Shown here piece after piece: positions 33,826-44,900 of a stretch of 64,000 bases of DNA. A program made the position numbers and the translations under genes. Position 1 is the first letter of the stretch; each line of letters starts with the position of its first letter. The notes beneath the pieces were generated by a model. That model was not told the origin of the DNA. It saw nothing but the letters and a program-made list of their open reading frames with translations, and did no database searches. Location of the stretch: the NCBI GenBank assembly GCA_013368315.1, contig JAACJM010000142.1:124001-188000 (forward strand). Direction: 5' to 3'. The DNA is from Tetrapyrgos nigripes. Taxonomy: Eukaryota; Basidiomycota; Agaricomycetes; Agaricales; Campanellaceae.

Positions 33826-33992
33826 GTAAAGTTTGAGAAGTTCAGGAAACAATTAGGACTTCAGTTTTATAATTGAAGAAAGTCCTATAAATCGCATCGA
33901 AAATATCGAGGCACTGGATCCCTTCCTTCCATGGCTGCTTACAGCGCCTACCTATGCTTACACGCACTACCGTGCTGCTTAGCAAGGGGGAG

Positions 33993-34342
33993 TGTTGAAT
34001 TGGCACATTCAGTTGCAGCCATCAACGTCATCTATGTAGAACAATAGTAGTAGTTATAAATAGACAATAAATGTAGTACGACAATAGTGTACGAAACCAG
34101 CATTGTACTATCAAGTACAATAGAATCTTATTGTTACTCTAGTATTAGTTTACATGTATTTGTACCTCCTCAAAGGTATATAAGGACTCGTAGATAGTCC
34201 TCCAAATAACAAGTTTTATACTTAACTCTCATCGCTCAATAAGCCTCTTACAAGCCTTACAAGCTATTCTCTATCCACAGGTAAGTTGCGTAGTTGCCAC
34301 TGCGTTTAGTAGTGTACAGGATCGTACCATGCCTGCTTAACA
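33993..34342 (+). repeat. right LTR of the copia element
   Basis: 350 bases, identical to the left LTR except A at 34005 where the left has G. It is preceded by the polypurine tract AGCAAGGGGGAG (33981-33992) and followed by the duplicated target GGTGG. Confidence 0.95.
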
Positions 34343-34347
34343 GGTGG

Positions 34348-35022
34348 GCCATGTCTACCATCTGTAACTTTCATAAACGGACTAGGCGACTAGTATCCGT
34401 GATATATATGATCATCAACAGTACATAGATAGATATATACGGTGTGGTCCTCTACGAACGTGCCGGGCTTAGATGTTGCACAGCTTGCCACGGCATCCAT
34501 CTATTACAAACCCCAAGCCGACGAAATCGAGTACGTCAACGTCGTGACGGTAGTTCCACGGTGGGTGATTGGATCAGGAACTTCTAGAGCTATTTCGGAA
34601 TCGTCGAATTCTGCTTTGATTGTGCCAGATGTTTTGATATTGCGATAAGTGAAGTGTAGGATAGTATCTACTGAGAGGTATTAGATAGAGGTGAAGCACT
34701 ATGGAGGGGGGCTGTAGATTGGCTTAGAACAGAAGTCAGACCACGGCTGTAACAAATCTGACTCGAAGTAGCTACTGTACGTACGCGTACAGGAGCGAGA
34801 ATCGGATCCAAATCAGATCAGACTTGATGGGACCAGTGCTATCCATATATATAGCTACATCATGAAGCAGAAGCCCGAGGTACTGTACATCATTCGATCA
34901 CCATCAGAATCGGTGCTGGTGTGAATCTGCACCCGGAGCGGCCACATTTTTAGACGATCTTGCATTTAAAAAGAGTCTCCTGGTTTCCATATCGCTTTCG
35001 GTGCTTTCAATCAGCTCCTACT
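34348..35022 (+). promoter_or_regulatory. spacer and promoter of the glutaminase gene
   Basis: A TATA-like CATATATATAG lies near 34844-34854, about 170 bases before the chosen ATG. A GTG-initiated frame at 34442-34648 resembles nothing I can name. Confidence 0.35.
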
Positions 35023-38000
35023 ATGTTGCGACGGGATTTTACCAAGCAACACACAGCTGATTGCTGGGTATGGCTTCCCAACTTTAATCTGGCAGCTCTG
35101 CTATTCCTCTTGTTGCTTCGCTCATTACATGCTCAGTCCACTGGAAGTGGATTTCCCCAAAATTTCACTCCACCATCATATCCTCTAGCCGTCCGATCTC
35201 CGTATCTTCACGCGTGGATCGCAACAGATTTCAACGCAACAGACGGTAATTCGACTTTGACCCACGACTCGCCCAGAGTTTGGGACTTCAATCAGGTTTA
35301 TATGATTCTCTACTGACTTCTGAATTATCGTGGTAGCTTATTTTCTCTATTATTTTTATTTAGGCGTTGGGTTGGTGTGGCATTGTACGAGTAGACAATG
35401 ATCCTTGGCAATGGCTTGGTCCTATAGCTTCGGATTCAGCTGTCAGGTCTGCCATCATACAAAGCTCAGTTATCACTCCAACCAAAGTCATATTCACAAT
35501 GTTGGCTGGTCCCGTAACATTAAATGTATCTTTTTTCACCCCAATCGAGGTAAGCATTATACTCATATATTATGCTACATTTTCTGTGGAAAATGAAGTA
35601 GAACTGATTCCTTAACAGGTTGAAGACTTGGCATTGCAGTCATTACCATTTATCTACCTTTCTTTGGACATTCAAGCCTCAGATGGACAGGATCATGAAA
35701 TCCAGGTCTACTCTGACATCAGTGCAGGTAAATATTCACTAGTATGATTTTCGATATCTGAATGACATATTCGATTTGCCAGAATGGGTCTCAGGGGACC
35801 GCAACACGAGTATTGTTCAATGGAACACAACCTTCACGTCATCCTCAATGTTCCACCGTGCATTCCTGCAGAATCAACAGCCGATGAACGAAACAAATAA
35901 TCAGGCTCAGGATGCTACAGTATATTATTCAATGCAACTGGTAAGTCAGTTCAAAGTTTTCAAGGATTTTTTGATGTTTTCTCCTTAACACAAATCACAG
36001 GGCCAAAGTTTGACGTGGAAAACAGGAGACGTCGATAGTGTTCGGCCATTATTCGTGGAACAAGGCAGTTTGGATAACAATGGGGATACAGGTTTTAGGG
36101 TTATAAATGAGTAAGTCTATCATTAACCCGCTGCTTTAAATTAATAGCTTCGGAGTCTTACAATCGTTCAAGCCGTCTCCCTGTATTTGCCATCGCAGCT
36201 GATCTTGGCAAAATACAATCTACTTCTCAGCCAGTGGTGTGGAGCCTTGGGGTTGTGAGAGACCCGATGGTCCAGTACATCTTGCCATCTGAGAAACAGG
36301 AATCAAGAAGACCCTACTTCTTCTCTGATCCCAGATTTTCGTCACAGAAAATTGAAGATGTTATCGATTTCTTCATGCAGGATTACCAGCCAGGCTTGCA
36401 GCGTTCAAATGATCTGGATGCACGCATACTTCAAGATGCCGCCGCTGTATCTGTGGGGAATGAACAAGAGTATCTCAGTCTTGTCTCGTTGAGCACTCGG
36501 CAGGTCCTTGCGGGATTTGATATCACAACTGGACCCAATGGGGACATTAAAGCATTTACCAAAAATACTGGAATTAGGTGAGTTCTCCCTTCTAATGTAT
36601 AGTATAGGGTCACTTAACCTTGCTTAGTGGGGTGGCTAATAATGTTCCAACTCTCTGGGCTTCTCTTCCAACCTTTTTATATCTAAACGCAACCTGGGCC
36701 AAATATCTTTTGGACTCGTCATTGCAGTATCAACATTCTATCATTTACGGGAAAAATTACGCCGCCCCAGATATAGGAGGATATCCAAATGTACAAGGCA
36801 ACAACGATGACAAAGGAGCATTTGTTGGTATTGAAGGTCAGTACAAATATCTTTTTGTTAGATTATATTCAATCTGAAAGAATCATAAATTTCATAGATA
36901 CCGGACTAATGCTTATCTTGACTCTGACATATGCTAAATCAGTGGGAGACACGGATTTTCTAGTGGAATATGTAAGTTTCTGACCTTACAGTATAAGAAC
37001 GCTAATCCAAACTTATCAAGTATGATACACTCAAATCTTGGGCTGAATATCTTAGGCCTAACACATTGCCACCTCACGATCAGTATGTTAAAACTTATTT
37101 CTTGTTTCAATACTTTGAACATCCTGTGATAATGACATGTACTCTTCAGGCAGTCCTCAGACCTCATTGGAACTACTACAGACGACTACAGCATCCTAGC
37201 TATCAAAGGAATCATCGGAATAGGAGCAATGTCGCAGATTAGTGCCGCAGTGGGCAAGATCAATGATGAAGAAGTATACTCGGTATGTTTCTCCTTATTA
37301 TTTTCCGTTAATTTTATAAAGGCTGCTCACTTTGCAAAAAATTCAGTCAACAGCAACCTCCCTGGCACAACAATGGCAAGATCTAGCAGTAGCATCTGAT
37401 CATATAACCCTGGAATACAACAATGCTCAATCATTTGCATTGTTGTATGACTTGTACGCAGATTTGTTGCTTGAAACAGGTTTAGTGAACAATTCTGTAA
37501 GTGTTATTCACAGTCCACTTCACTTGTAATCAATCATTTACCACGGATTTGCTAGGTCTATGACATCCAAACACGATTCTGTCAGGATCAACTCAATAAT
37601 GCCATTGCAGGTGGCGCCAATTTCGGAATTCCACTCTCTTCTAGTTCGCATTCACAGGCGAGATCATCATGGTCTATGTTAACTGCGGCGACGATGAGTA
37701 ACAACGATACGAGGAATGCGATGGTACATGCGGTCTATAATCGAGCATCGTTCAACCAATCAGGAAATCGGAATTTTCCTTTCATTTATGATATTAAGAC
37801 TGGTGGACCTGCAGGAGGAGCTAATGCCCAGCAAGGGGCAATGTTTTCTCTTTTGGCATTGCGGTAAGGGTCTCTGCTCCCTCTCTACCTATGAAATAAT
37901 TTTTTTAAGCTGTAGTGGGTTTTAGGAAGGGAATGAAGGGTTTTTCAACACCCACCAATGGGACGAACTCGGATCCAAATGGTCAGCCCGCCGAGTCCTC

Positions 38001-38517
38001 CAAATCTAAACCCAACGGAGGACTCATAGCTGGAGCTGTCATCGGGTCTCTTGCTGGGATATTACTCATACTCGCGCTAGTTGCTCTCATCAGAAGAAGG
38101 AGGCAACAACAGAGAGCTAGCAGACGTCTTTTGGTTGCACACTCTTACCATGGTCCAGAGGTGATCTTCGAACGGACCGAGCCATCATCGGGAGCACCAC
38201 CTCCGACTCGGCGAAAAAATCGGTTGACTGCGACTGCGACACCCGTACTGCAGACTACTACGACAGAATCGGATCCATCCAACTTGAGCTCACAAAGGCC
38301 CGGGAAGAATCGTCGGACTGCCACACCACAGGTTGCATCAGATCCAGTCGCCCTACAGACACAGGCTGCCACTGGCTTACCGCCTGCAAACACAGACCCA
38401 TCAGACGCACAATCAGATACATCGCAGTTGAGGAACGACGTCAGTTTGTTGAGAAGAGAGATCGAGCAGATCAAGATGCAGACAGAGTATGGAATTCCTC
38501 CCCCGAGCTACAACTAA
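35023..38517 (+). CDS. GtaA-like glutaminase with C-terminal membrane anchor, 13 exons, 922 aa
   Basis: Exons: 35023-35295, 35364-35549, 35619-35727, 35783-35940, 36001-36110, 36173-36577, 36628-36836, 36898-36971, 37021-37082, 37150-37282, 37347-37496, 37556-37863, 37926-38517. An N-terminal hydrophobic signal (LAALLFLLLLRSLHAQ) leads into the fungal glutaminase A family (DUF4964/DUF5127, DUF4965 and DUF1793 regions), recognisable from SPYLHAWI, INDRLPVFAIAADLG (across intron 5), YAKSVGDTDFLVEYYDTL and DDYSILAIKGIIGI. The family hydrolyses glutamine to glutamate outside the cell. After the catalytic part the protein adds a transmembrane helix at about residues 756-780 (GLIAGAVIGSLAGILLILAL), an Arg-rich stop-transfer and a Ser/Thr/Pro-rich tail, so it is probably plasma-membrane bound. 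Exon 6's acceptor (TTCAAG) was chosen because it alone restores the conserved frame. Confidence 0.88.
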
Positions 38518-38830
38518 CATCGTATGTATCATGAACCTGCAACATGGTTCCATATATGTATGTATGAATGTATGGACTAGTAGTGGGTTTCAAGAGTCAA
38601 ATAAACAGTACATTGAGTTTGATTTGAATTTGAGTAACATCGCTCGGTCAAAAACCTCAACCCCAGCCTCAACCTCCCATCATCCAAGCCCCCATCTCCC
38701 ATCCATACCCGACCAAAATAGAACCCGAGTGCGATATGAATGCTTTTGACCAATTCCATACTTGTCCTAATCCCAATTCCAATCCCCACTTGTCGTAATC
38801 TCCTCCAGGCTGAGACTCCGAGTCTTCTAG
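38518..38830. other. convergent spacer between glutaminase and hexosaminidase
   Basis: Holds the 3' ends of two convergent genes. No gene is seen. Confidence 0.4.
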
Positions 38831-41288
38831 TCAAGCAGTTAAATCACAAGCACCAGGCCTAAGAGCGCAGTACATAGGCTGGAGGTTGATAGCATGGACA
38901 CCTCGTTGTTGGAACCTGCGGCAAAGAAAAAAAAGTCATCACATCAGAACCTCACCAAAAAAGAAAATAAGAATAGCACGCAAAACAACCCACCTATACG
39001 CAACGTCGTGCAACCTTGACAAGGCCTTCTCCCCATCCCCACCCTCCCCACTCCAAAACAACTCTGCCGACGACGCAGCTCTCGGCCAAACAACCGGGTC
39101 AAGATTACTCGGACCACTCTGTTCCGTCCACAACAAATGTTGACCTCCCAACACCAACTTGCCCTCTTCCTCAGTTAGATTGGCTTTAGGATCAAACGAA
39201 TAGGATTTCTGCCATGTTTTGAAAGGATCACACCAGCTGTTTCCGAGGGGGTTTGCGCCGACCCAGCCTCCACCTCCGCAGTCGAGGTAAAAGTAGTCGG
39301 AGGCGGCGTGGACGAATTTGTGTCCTGATGCAGCGACGGCAGCGGCGTTGGCAGAGGAGATCCAGACCATGACGACGGTGGAGTTGGAGAGGGTGACGTT
39401 GTGGTCGAGGACCATTTCTGGATGTAGAAAGAGACACAACACAAAACGTCAGTATCCAGCAAGTTTATCTGATAGAGTAAACCCCAAACTCACCCTCCCA
39501 AACGACAACCGTCTTTCCATTATCATGCAACACCTGATGAGTAGCCTGCGTGAACGCATCCAACGCCTGCTCAAACGTCTTGCCACTCGCAGTAAGGTCA
39601 GATTGAGTCTCATTATCCTTGTCATAGCAGTTTGCGTTGATTTCGTCTCCTCCGGAAGAAAAGAATTTCCCGGTAAAGAGAGTCGAAGCAGAGTCGAAGA
39701 GCTGTTGGGTAAAGTTGATGGTGGCTTGGGAAGCGAGACGGAGTTGACCTGCTGGGGGTTCTGGTGGATGGAAAAGGACGTGAGTTAGAGAGAGAAAGGG
39801 TAGAAAGGATAGACTCACCATTGGCGAAGCTAGCCCAAGGAGTAGCCTCTGGACAAGCGATGTGCTCCGGGTAAGACTTGGAAATCACCGAAGTATGTCC
39901 TGGGGTGTCGATCTCGGGGAGGACATCAATGCCTCGCTATGTGTTCAGTGCAAATCACAGTGGACGGTAAGACGGCGATCAGCGATGTTTTCGGAATAGT
40001 GAATGGATGTATGGCGGCCAGAGATAAAGCGCATGGGCGGTAGATCGAAATAGATGTCGGAATCCCGGGACGAGATTGAGACATAGCCATATGGAAGAGA
40101 TCGAGCAGAGGTGAACGGGGTTGAAAATGGTAGTTGGATAGAAGGAAAGCAGAAGAGAAGAATTGGGCATATCAACATTCCATTCATGAGCGTTGGCAAA
40201 AGAAGGCAAAGTAACTCACCGCAGCGGCATAACTGACGATATCCTTCACATCCTCAGCTGAATACACCATTGCAGGAGAATAAGCACCATTGGCGGCGAG
40301 CTCGGGGAATTCGGGCAGCTGGAGCGGGAAAGATTGAGAGTCGACGATGTGCCAGTGGAAGGTGTTGATCTGTGAGAGAATAGAACGTTAGTATGCATGT
40401 ACACAGATGACAGAAGAAGCACAAGTAAAGGAGAATACGAGAGGAAAGCAAAAGGAGAATGAGAGGTTATGGGACACATTATACAACTCAGACCATCGTA
40501 AACGGGATCACAAGGACGAATATCAACGCACCTTGACCCAACTCATGGCATCAAGGGTTCGTTTGATGTCGGCGACAGGGAAGCTGTCAGGGGTGCATAT
40601 GGTCCTCAATTAGCTTCGCAGGGCACAAGATCAAAGACGTCAACGAGCACGCACAAGTTTCTAGCAGTATCCAACATCAAACCTCTGTAAGGCTAGTTCA
40701 ACTTGTCAGTGTCCATAGGGGTGGAAGGTCAGACGATATACTCACATACGCCGGCTCATCCTGAATCTCAATCGGAGCCTCCACCGAGTACCTCGTCCCA
40801 TTAAGCTCATACCACAACTGAGTAAACGTCGTCAACCCTCTGAACAACCCCAACGTCGAGTTTGCTTTCAAGGTAGCTTGTCCACCGTCAGCTGGGACGA
40901 CTAATTCGTACCCTTCGACACGGCTCTCCAAATCGTCTGTAGCCTCCTCTGACAATGTCCTCGCCGTTCCGGTGTATCCAGAGGAGAAAGACAGCGAAAG
41001 GCCGGAAAGGGAAGGAGCAGAAGCTACGGCATCGGCATCCGAAGCACCACGGTCGGGAACGAGTCTGGCGAGCTTGTCGTTGATGATAAAGTCCTTGGTG
41101 CGATCGACAGCGTTGACGAGGTCTTGCGGAGCTCCGCTGATGTCGTCGAGGGTAATCTCAAAGTCGTCTGCAAGTTTGACAGTAGTATTGCCGGTGGTGA
41201 GCTGCTTGGGAAGAGGCCACAGCGCGGAGACGCTGCCAGCGAGCGAAAGGGCAGCCAAAACGAATGGAATGGGTACTCTGACGAGCAT
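38831..41288 (-). CDS. beta-N-acetylhexosaminidase (GH20), 8 exons, 558 aa
   Basis: Exons from the start: 40746-41288, 40655-40692, 40532-40583, 40220-40369, 39819-39936, 39494-39760, 38994-39417, 38831-38915. A signal peptide ([15 protein letters not shown]) and a GH20b-type N-terminal domain lead into the GH20 barrel: [43 protein letters not shown] and the catalytic Asp-Glu pair in SSGGDEIN. The C-terminal segment has [20 protein letters not shown] and ends at [14 protein letters not shown] sequence with two Cys (CALRPGACD). GH20 enzymes release GlcNAc from chitin oligomers by substrate-assisted catalysis, here secreted. Exons 2 and 3 are only 38 and 52 bases. A TTTATAAAC TATA-like box lies about 45 bases upstream of the ATG. 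No breaks were found. Confidence 0.95.
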
Positions 41289-41580
41289 CCTGAGTGGTCA
41301 AGAACAGAGTTGGGATGAAACATTTTTACGGGGTTTATAAAGAGTTGAAATTAGCCGAGTACGCTACAAACAAAGATAACTCAGAGAAAGTAGTGCCAAG
41401 TCACACTTTCATCAAACATCCGCGAACGCCGAAAATATTACCTCCAAGTGTCTACGTAGATCCATAACAATAATACTCGCAAAAAAGACAGCTGATAAAG
41501 TAAGAAAACGCAGGGAGAAAGGTAAAAAAGTATTGTATGATATCGACATTTTTCCAATGGCCCCAAAAAGAGCGGCGAGC
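41289..41580 (-). promoter_or_regulatory. hexosaminidase promoter / ENTH gene 3' end
   Basis: A short 292-base spacer between two minus-strand genes. On the minus strand TTTATAAAC lies at 41332-41340, a plausible TATA box for the hexosaminidase. Confidence 0.5.
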
Positions 41581-44060
41581 CTACAACAACAAATCATCTC
41601 CTCCTCCACTACCTCCACCACTCGTAAACGACCCCATCCCACTCCCCATAGCCGGCTGTTTCGCTCCTCCCGACCCCGATCCCGACCCCTGAGACCCCAA
41701 AGCACCCCACAACCCAGCACTCGCCTTCTCCTTCTCCAAATCCTTCATACTCTTCCCAGCACCACTACCACCCGTCGTGTTCGTATTCGTAGACGACGGC
41801 GTCCCCGACCTGACAGTTCCCAAACCCATAGACCACAAATCATCAAAGTTACCACCACCACTAGATTTGGATGATGCAGGTTTGGAAGCAGATGCGGCCG
41901 TAGTAGTTGCGGTCATTGACGAGGACATGGGTGACATTGTGGACATGGGTCGTTGGGATTGGGGAGAGGTGGGTTGACTGCCCATACCCATACCCATGCC
42001 CATGCCCATACCCCCCATACCCCCCATAGAAAGAGAGTTATTTGAGCGGTGCATACCCATTCCCATACCCATACCTCCCATACCTCCCATTCCACCCATA
42101 GACCCTCCAGTGCCCTGCATCTGCACACCACCCATTCCACCCATTCCACCGAATTGACCTTGCATTGGCATACCTCCCATACCGAGACTCTGCGACCTAT
42201 TCTGCGCAGGAGCGGCAGCCGGTGTCGAATTGAGCATTTCCATCAGGTTCATCTTCTGCCCAGCGGCGGGGTTAGCAGCTTGAGTCGTGGTCGTGCTCGC
42301 AGGGGCAGTGGCAGTGTTCGCAGAAGGAGTGGAGGGTGCTATTTGGAAGTCGGCAAAGTCGTCATCTATGGACATGTCGACACATAGTAACAAAGTATCA
42401 TGAAAGGAAGCAGAAGAAGAAACAGACGCTCAGCACCCTGTTCTCGGCATAAAACACATGAGAAAGAGCAACTTTACTCACCATCCAGAACATTCTGACT
42501 CTGTGTTCCTCCCAACGAAGGCAGCGCCTTATTCGTGTTCGTATTCTGGACAGATGGTGTAGGCGTAGCGAGCGCAGACCCAAACGTATCATCATCAAAC
42601 CCATCCAACAAATTAACCTCTTTCACAGGTTCAGGAGGCGGCAACGGTGCCGTTGGCTTCCTTTGAGGTGCTCTACCCGCCGACCCAGACCCAGAAATAG
42701 AAGACCTCGCATTGTAGTTGTTCCTTGAGCTCGTGCTCGTAGGCGAAACCGCTGACGCAGACCGATCGTCATCATCCCCAGCATCATACTCTTCAAAGTT
42801 CCTTCCCTCTGAAGAATCCCGGAAACCCCTAGAACCACCACCACCACCGCCAGAAGAGTATGAGGAGGATCTTTCGTTACCGTATCCACCACCACCACCT
42901 CCACCGCTGTAGGAACCACTGTATGACCCTCCATAGCCTGAGCTGCTTCCACCTCCTCCTCCAGAGCCAGAGTAAAAGTGATCAGAGCCGAAGCCCCCGT
43001 AACGGCTTCCACCACCATCGCTTGAGAAGCTCATCCCGTCGTTACCCGTTCCGGTGTATTTGTTTTTGTTGGCTTTGGCTTTTCTGCGCTCGACGCGGAT
43101 GGTGTCGACGTCAGAGAGGAGTTCAACGATTTCTTTGGCTCGGTTGCGGACTAAAAATGGGAATACATGTTAAAAAAGGAGAAGGAAAGAAGTGCATGGA
43201 GTGATACATACCGTTAATCCCCTGATCCTTGCCTTTGTCGTCGATGTAATGGAAATTTCTGAGCATTTTAATGGTGGATACGTGTGAGCGGGCGTCGTCG
43301 ACTACTCGTTCGGAGCCGTGTTTAATGAGGTATTCGAGGAGCTGCAAGGCCTGGATGTGAAAACCGCCAAAAAAGAAAATTGTAAGAAACACTAGAAAAA
43401 ACACGACACCCAGCCAAAGTAGGGCACAAACCTTGTATATCTGCCTCCACTGCCTCGCTTCCTTTTCCATAAACCTCGAATAAATACTTGGCATGATTTC
43501 GTTAAAGTCGGGGCTACACCATGAGTATGTGAGCGACAGATCGTCACGTATGCAGCAGAAGGAAATCGATCAACGTACTAGTTAAACGTCCTGAAAAAGT
43601 AGATTAGGTATGTGTTAAAAAAGCGGGTTGAAGAAGAATATGAGTGGACATACCTATTCGCGATATCTTGCATCAATGTGGAACTCGCGCCCCTACGAAA
43701 CGAAAATAAAACATCAGTTGGCTGTAAAATTTTTTGTCCTAAAGACGGTACACGCACCAAGGGTCATCATTCGTAGCCTCCCGGACTTTTGCTTCAATCT
43801 CGCTAACGTTCAGAACGACGTTCTTGGCCTATATCCATCCGAACCCAGATGAACAGTATGCATGGTAGTGTTTGATTTGACGACGTTGTAGGAAAGCCGG
43901 AGCAAGTTGCAGAAAAACACCCAGTCAGCCCACCAACCCAAACAACAAAGAAGATTGGAAGCCAAAAACAAAAACAAAAACTCGCCTGCTCATACATCGA
44001 CTTGATGTCGTACATCGTGATTTGGGAAAGCTGGCTTCCCAGCTTTTCGATGGTATCCAT
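41581..44060 (-). CDS. ENTH-domain epsin, Ent3-like, 8 exons, 623 aa
   Basis: Exons from the start: 43986-44060, 43758-43828, 43654-43692, 43579-43590, 43432-43513, 43212-43350, 42482-43150, 41581-42365. Residues 1-150 form the phosphoinositide-binding ENTH domain (SEIEAKVREATNDDPWG, ASSTLMQDIA, LQLLEYLIKHGSERVVDDAR, MLRNFHYIDDKGKDQG), closest in pattern to yeast Ent3. A Gly/Ser-rich low-complexity linker follows, then DDDFADFQIAP, a motif of the type bound by GGA and AP-1 gamma-ear domains. The protein ends in Met/Gly repeats (MGGMGGMG). This points to clathrin transport between trans-Golgi and endosomes. Intron 1 begins GC (GCGAGT), and exon 4 is a 12-base micro-exon. The upstream in-frame ATG at 44171 is less likely because the ENTH domain begins at 44060. 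Confidence 0.93.
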
Positions 44061-44270
44061 GTTGGATGTAGAAGAGTTTGATATGGAGATTGGGGTAGGA
44101 AAAGGCGAGAGGGACGACGCAGACGACGAAGAAGAGGCTATCGACAACGCCGAGTACGATGAGCTGGGCAAAAGATGACTGTCACGCTATGTGACAAACG
44201 ACCACGTGGACGCCCACGATGACGCGCCGAACGCCTGCCGGCTTCCAGCCCCTTCTTTCAAACCACCATC
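44061..44270. promoter_or_regulatory. divergent upstream region of the ENTH gene
   Basis: Between the ENTH start and a small candidate gene on the plus strand. No definite element can be named. Confidence 0.3.
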
Positions 44271-44428
44271 ATGATCTTCGCCAAGGACAAGTGAGTATCA
44301 CTGCCTCGAATATTTTCAGAAACTCGTCGTCTTTCAGAGGAACGCCACTTCATTTCATGTCGCTTCTAGTTGGAAATCAGAAGTTCAAACCCCACGAAAG
44401 GCGGAGAACGCTGACGTGTTCTAGATAG
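44271..44428 (+). CDS. candidate small two-exon protein, unknown
   Basis: ATG 44271 begins MIFAKDK, interrupted after 20 bases by GTGAGT (44291). Two acceptors fit the downstream frame: TTTTCAG (near 44320) or CTTTCAG (near 44338). Both lead into GTPLHFMSLLVGNQKFKP and a basic end (HERRRTLTCSR) at TAG 44426-44428, giving about 36-42 aa. It is divergently placed to the ENTH gene. No family is recognised; a short basic protein like this could be an organellar or assembly factor, but that is a guess. Confidence 0.3.
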
Positions 44429-44900
44429 AGAACTGCTGTTACATGACCGTATGACCGTATGGTACAGGTTGCTTTGACGTCAAGAATCAACAGCACCTTT
44501 TCATTCCAGGCTCATCCACTTCTCATGATCAGTCTTCCTAGATGATGGAATACACTGGTTCAAGTATTCGTAACCTTTTGTACCTGGGCCAGTGGGAGTC
44601 AGAAATGCGAGTACCAGTCCTAGGAGTGCTTGGCAAGAATCTGCTGACGGTATGAAGTATCTTCGTTGCCGCTAATGGGAATCCGAGATTATATAGTCCA
44701 TCGGTTGCCACGGAAAAAATGTTCAAGTTGAGCTTCTGTGTCTAAGATAGATAGATAAATAGATAGATAGATAGATTAAAGTGCCTGGTTAGTGAACCTT
44801 TTAATCGCATAACCAGAGCTCGCTCACGACTTCCCTATCTTCTTGCGCCTTCAAGGTCCTCTACGCATAGCTACATACCAGATCTCTCCTCCACTCGAAA
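44429..44900. other. spacer upstream of the NmrA-like gene
   Basis: Holds a (GATA)-type microsatellite (44745-44776) and the promoter side of the 44901 gene. Confidence 0.4.
44745..44776. repeat. GATA microsatellite
   Basis: About eight tetranucleotide units of AGAT with one interruption (AAAT). Confidence 0.9.

Larger units (their letters stand above)
27250..34342 (+). mobile_element. complete Ty1/copia LTR retrotransposon, inactivated (7093 bp)
   Basis: Two 350-base LTRs (27250-27599, 33993-34342) enclose a leader with primer site, a gag region and pol in the order protease, integrase, reverse transcriptase, RNase H, which is the Ty1/copia order. The 5-base target duplication is GGTGG (27245-27249 and 34343-34347). 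A purine-rich AGCAAGGGGGAG directly precedes the right LTR. The LTRs differ at only one base (27262 G versus 34005 A, a CpG to CpA change), so insertion was recent. The coding part has at least five in-frame stops and several phase changes, so this copy cannot make its own proteins intact. Confidence 0.95.

Noticed and set aside
36111..36172. Earlier acceptors (AATAG, TCGGAG) for glutaminase intron 5
   Set aside because: They shift the reading frame away from the conserved RLPVFAIAADLG block; only TTCAAG keeps it.
41410..41440. CGCCGAAAAT word resembling the CACGCCG MITE terminus
   Set aside because: No second terminus or inverted partner nearby; chance match.
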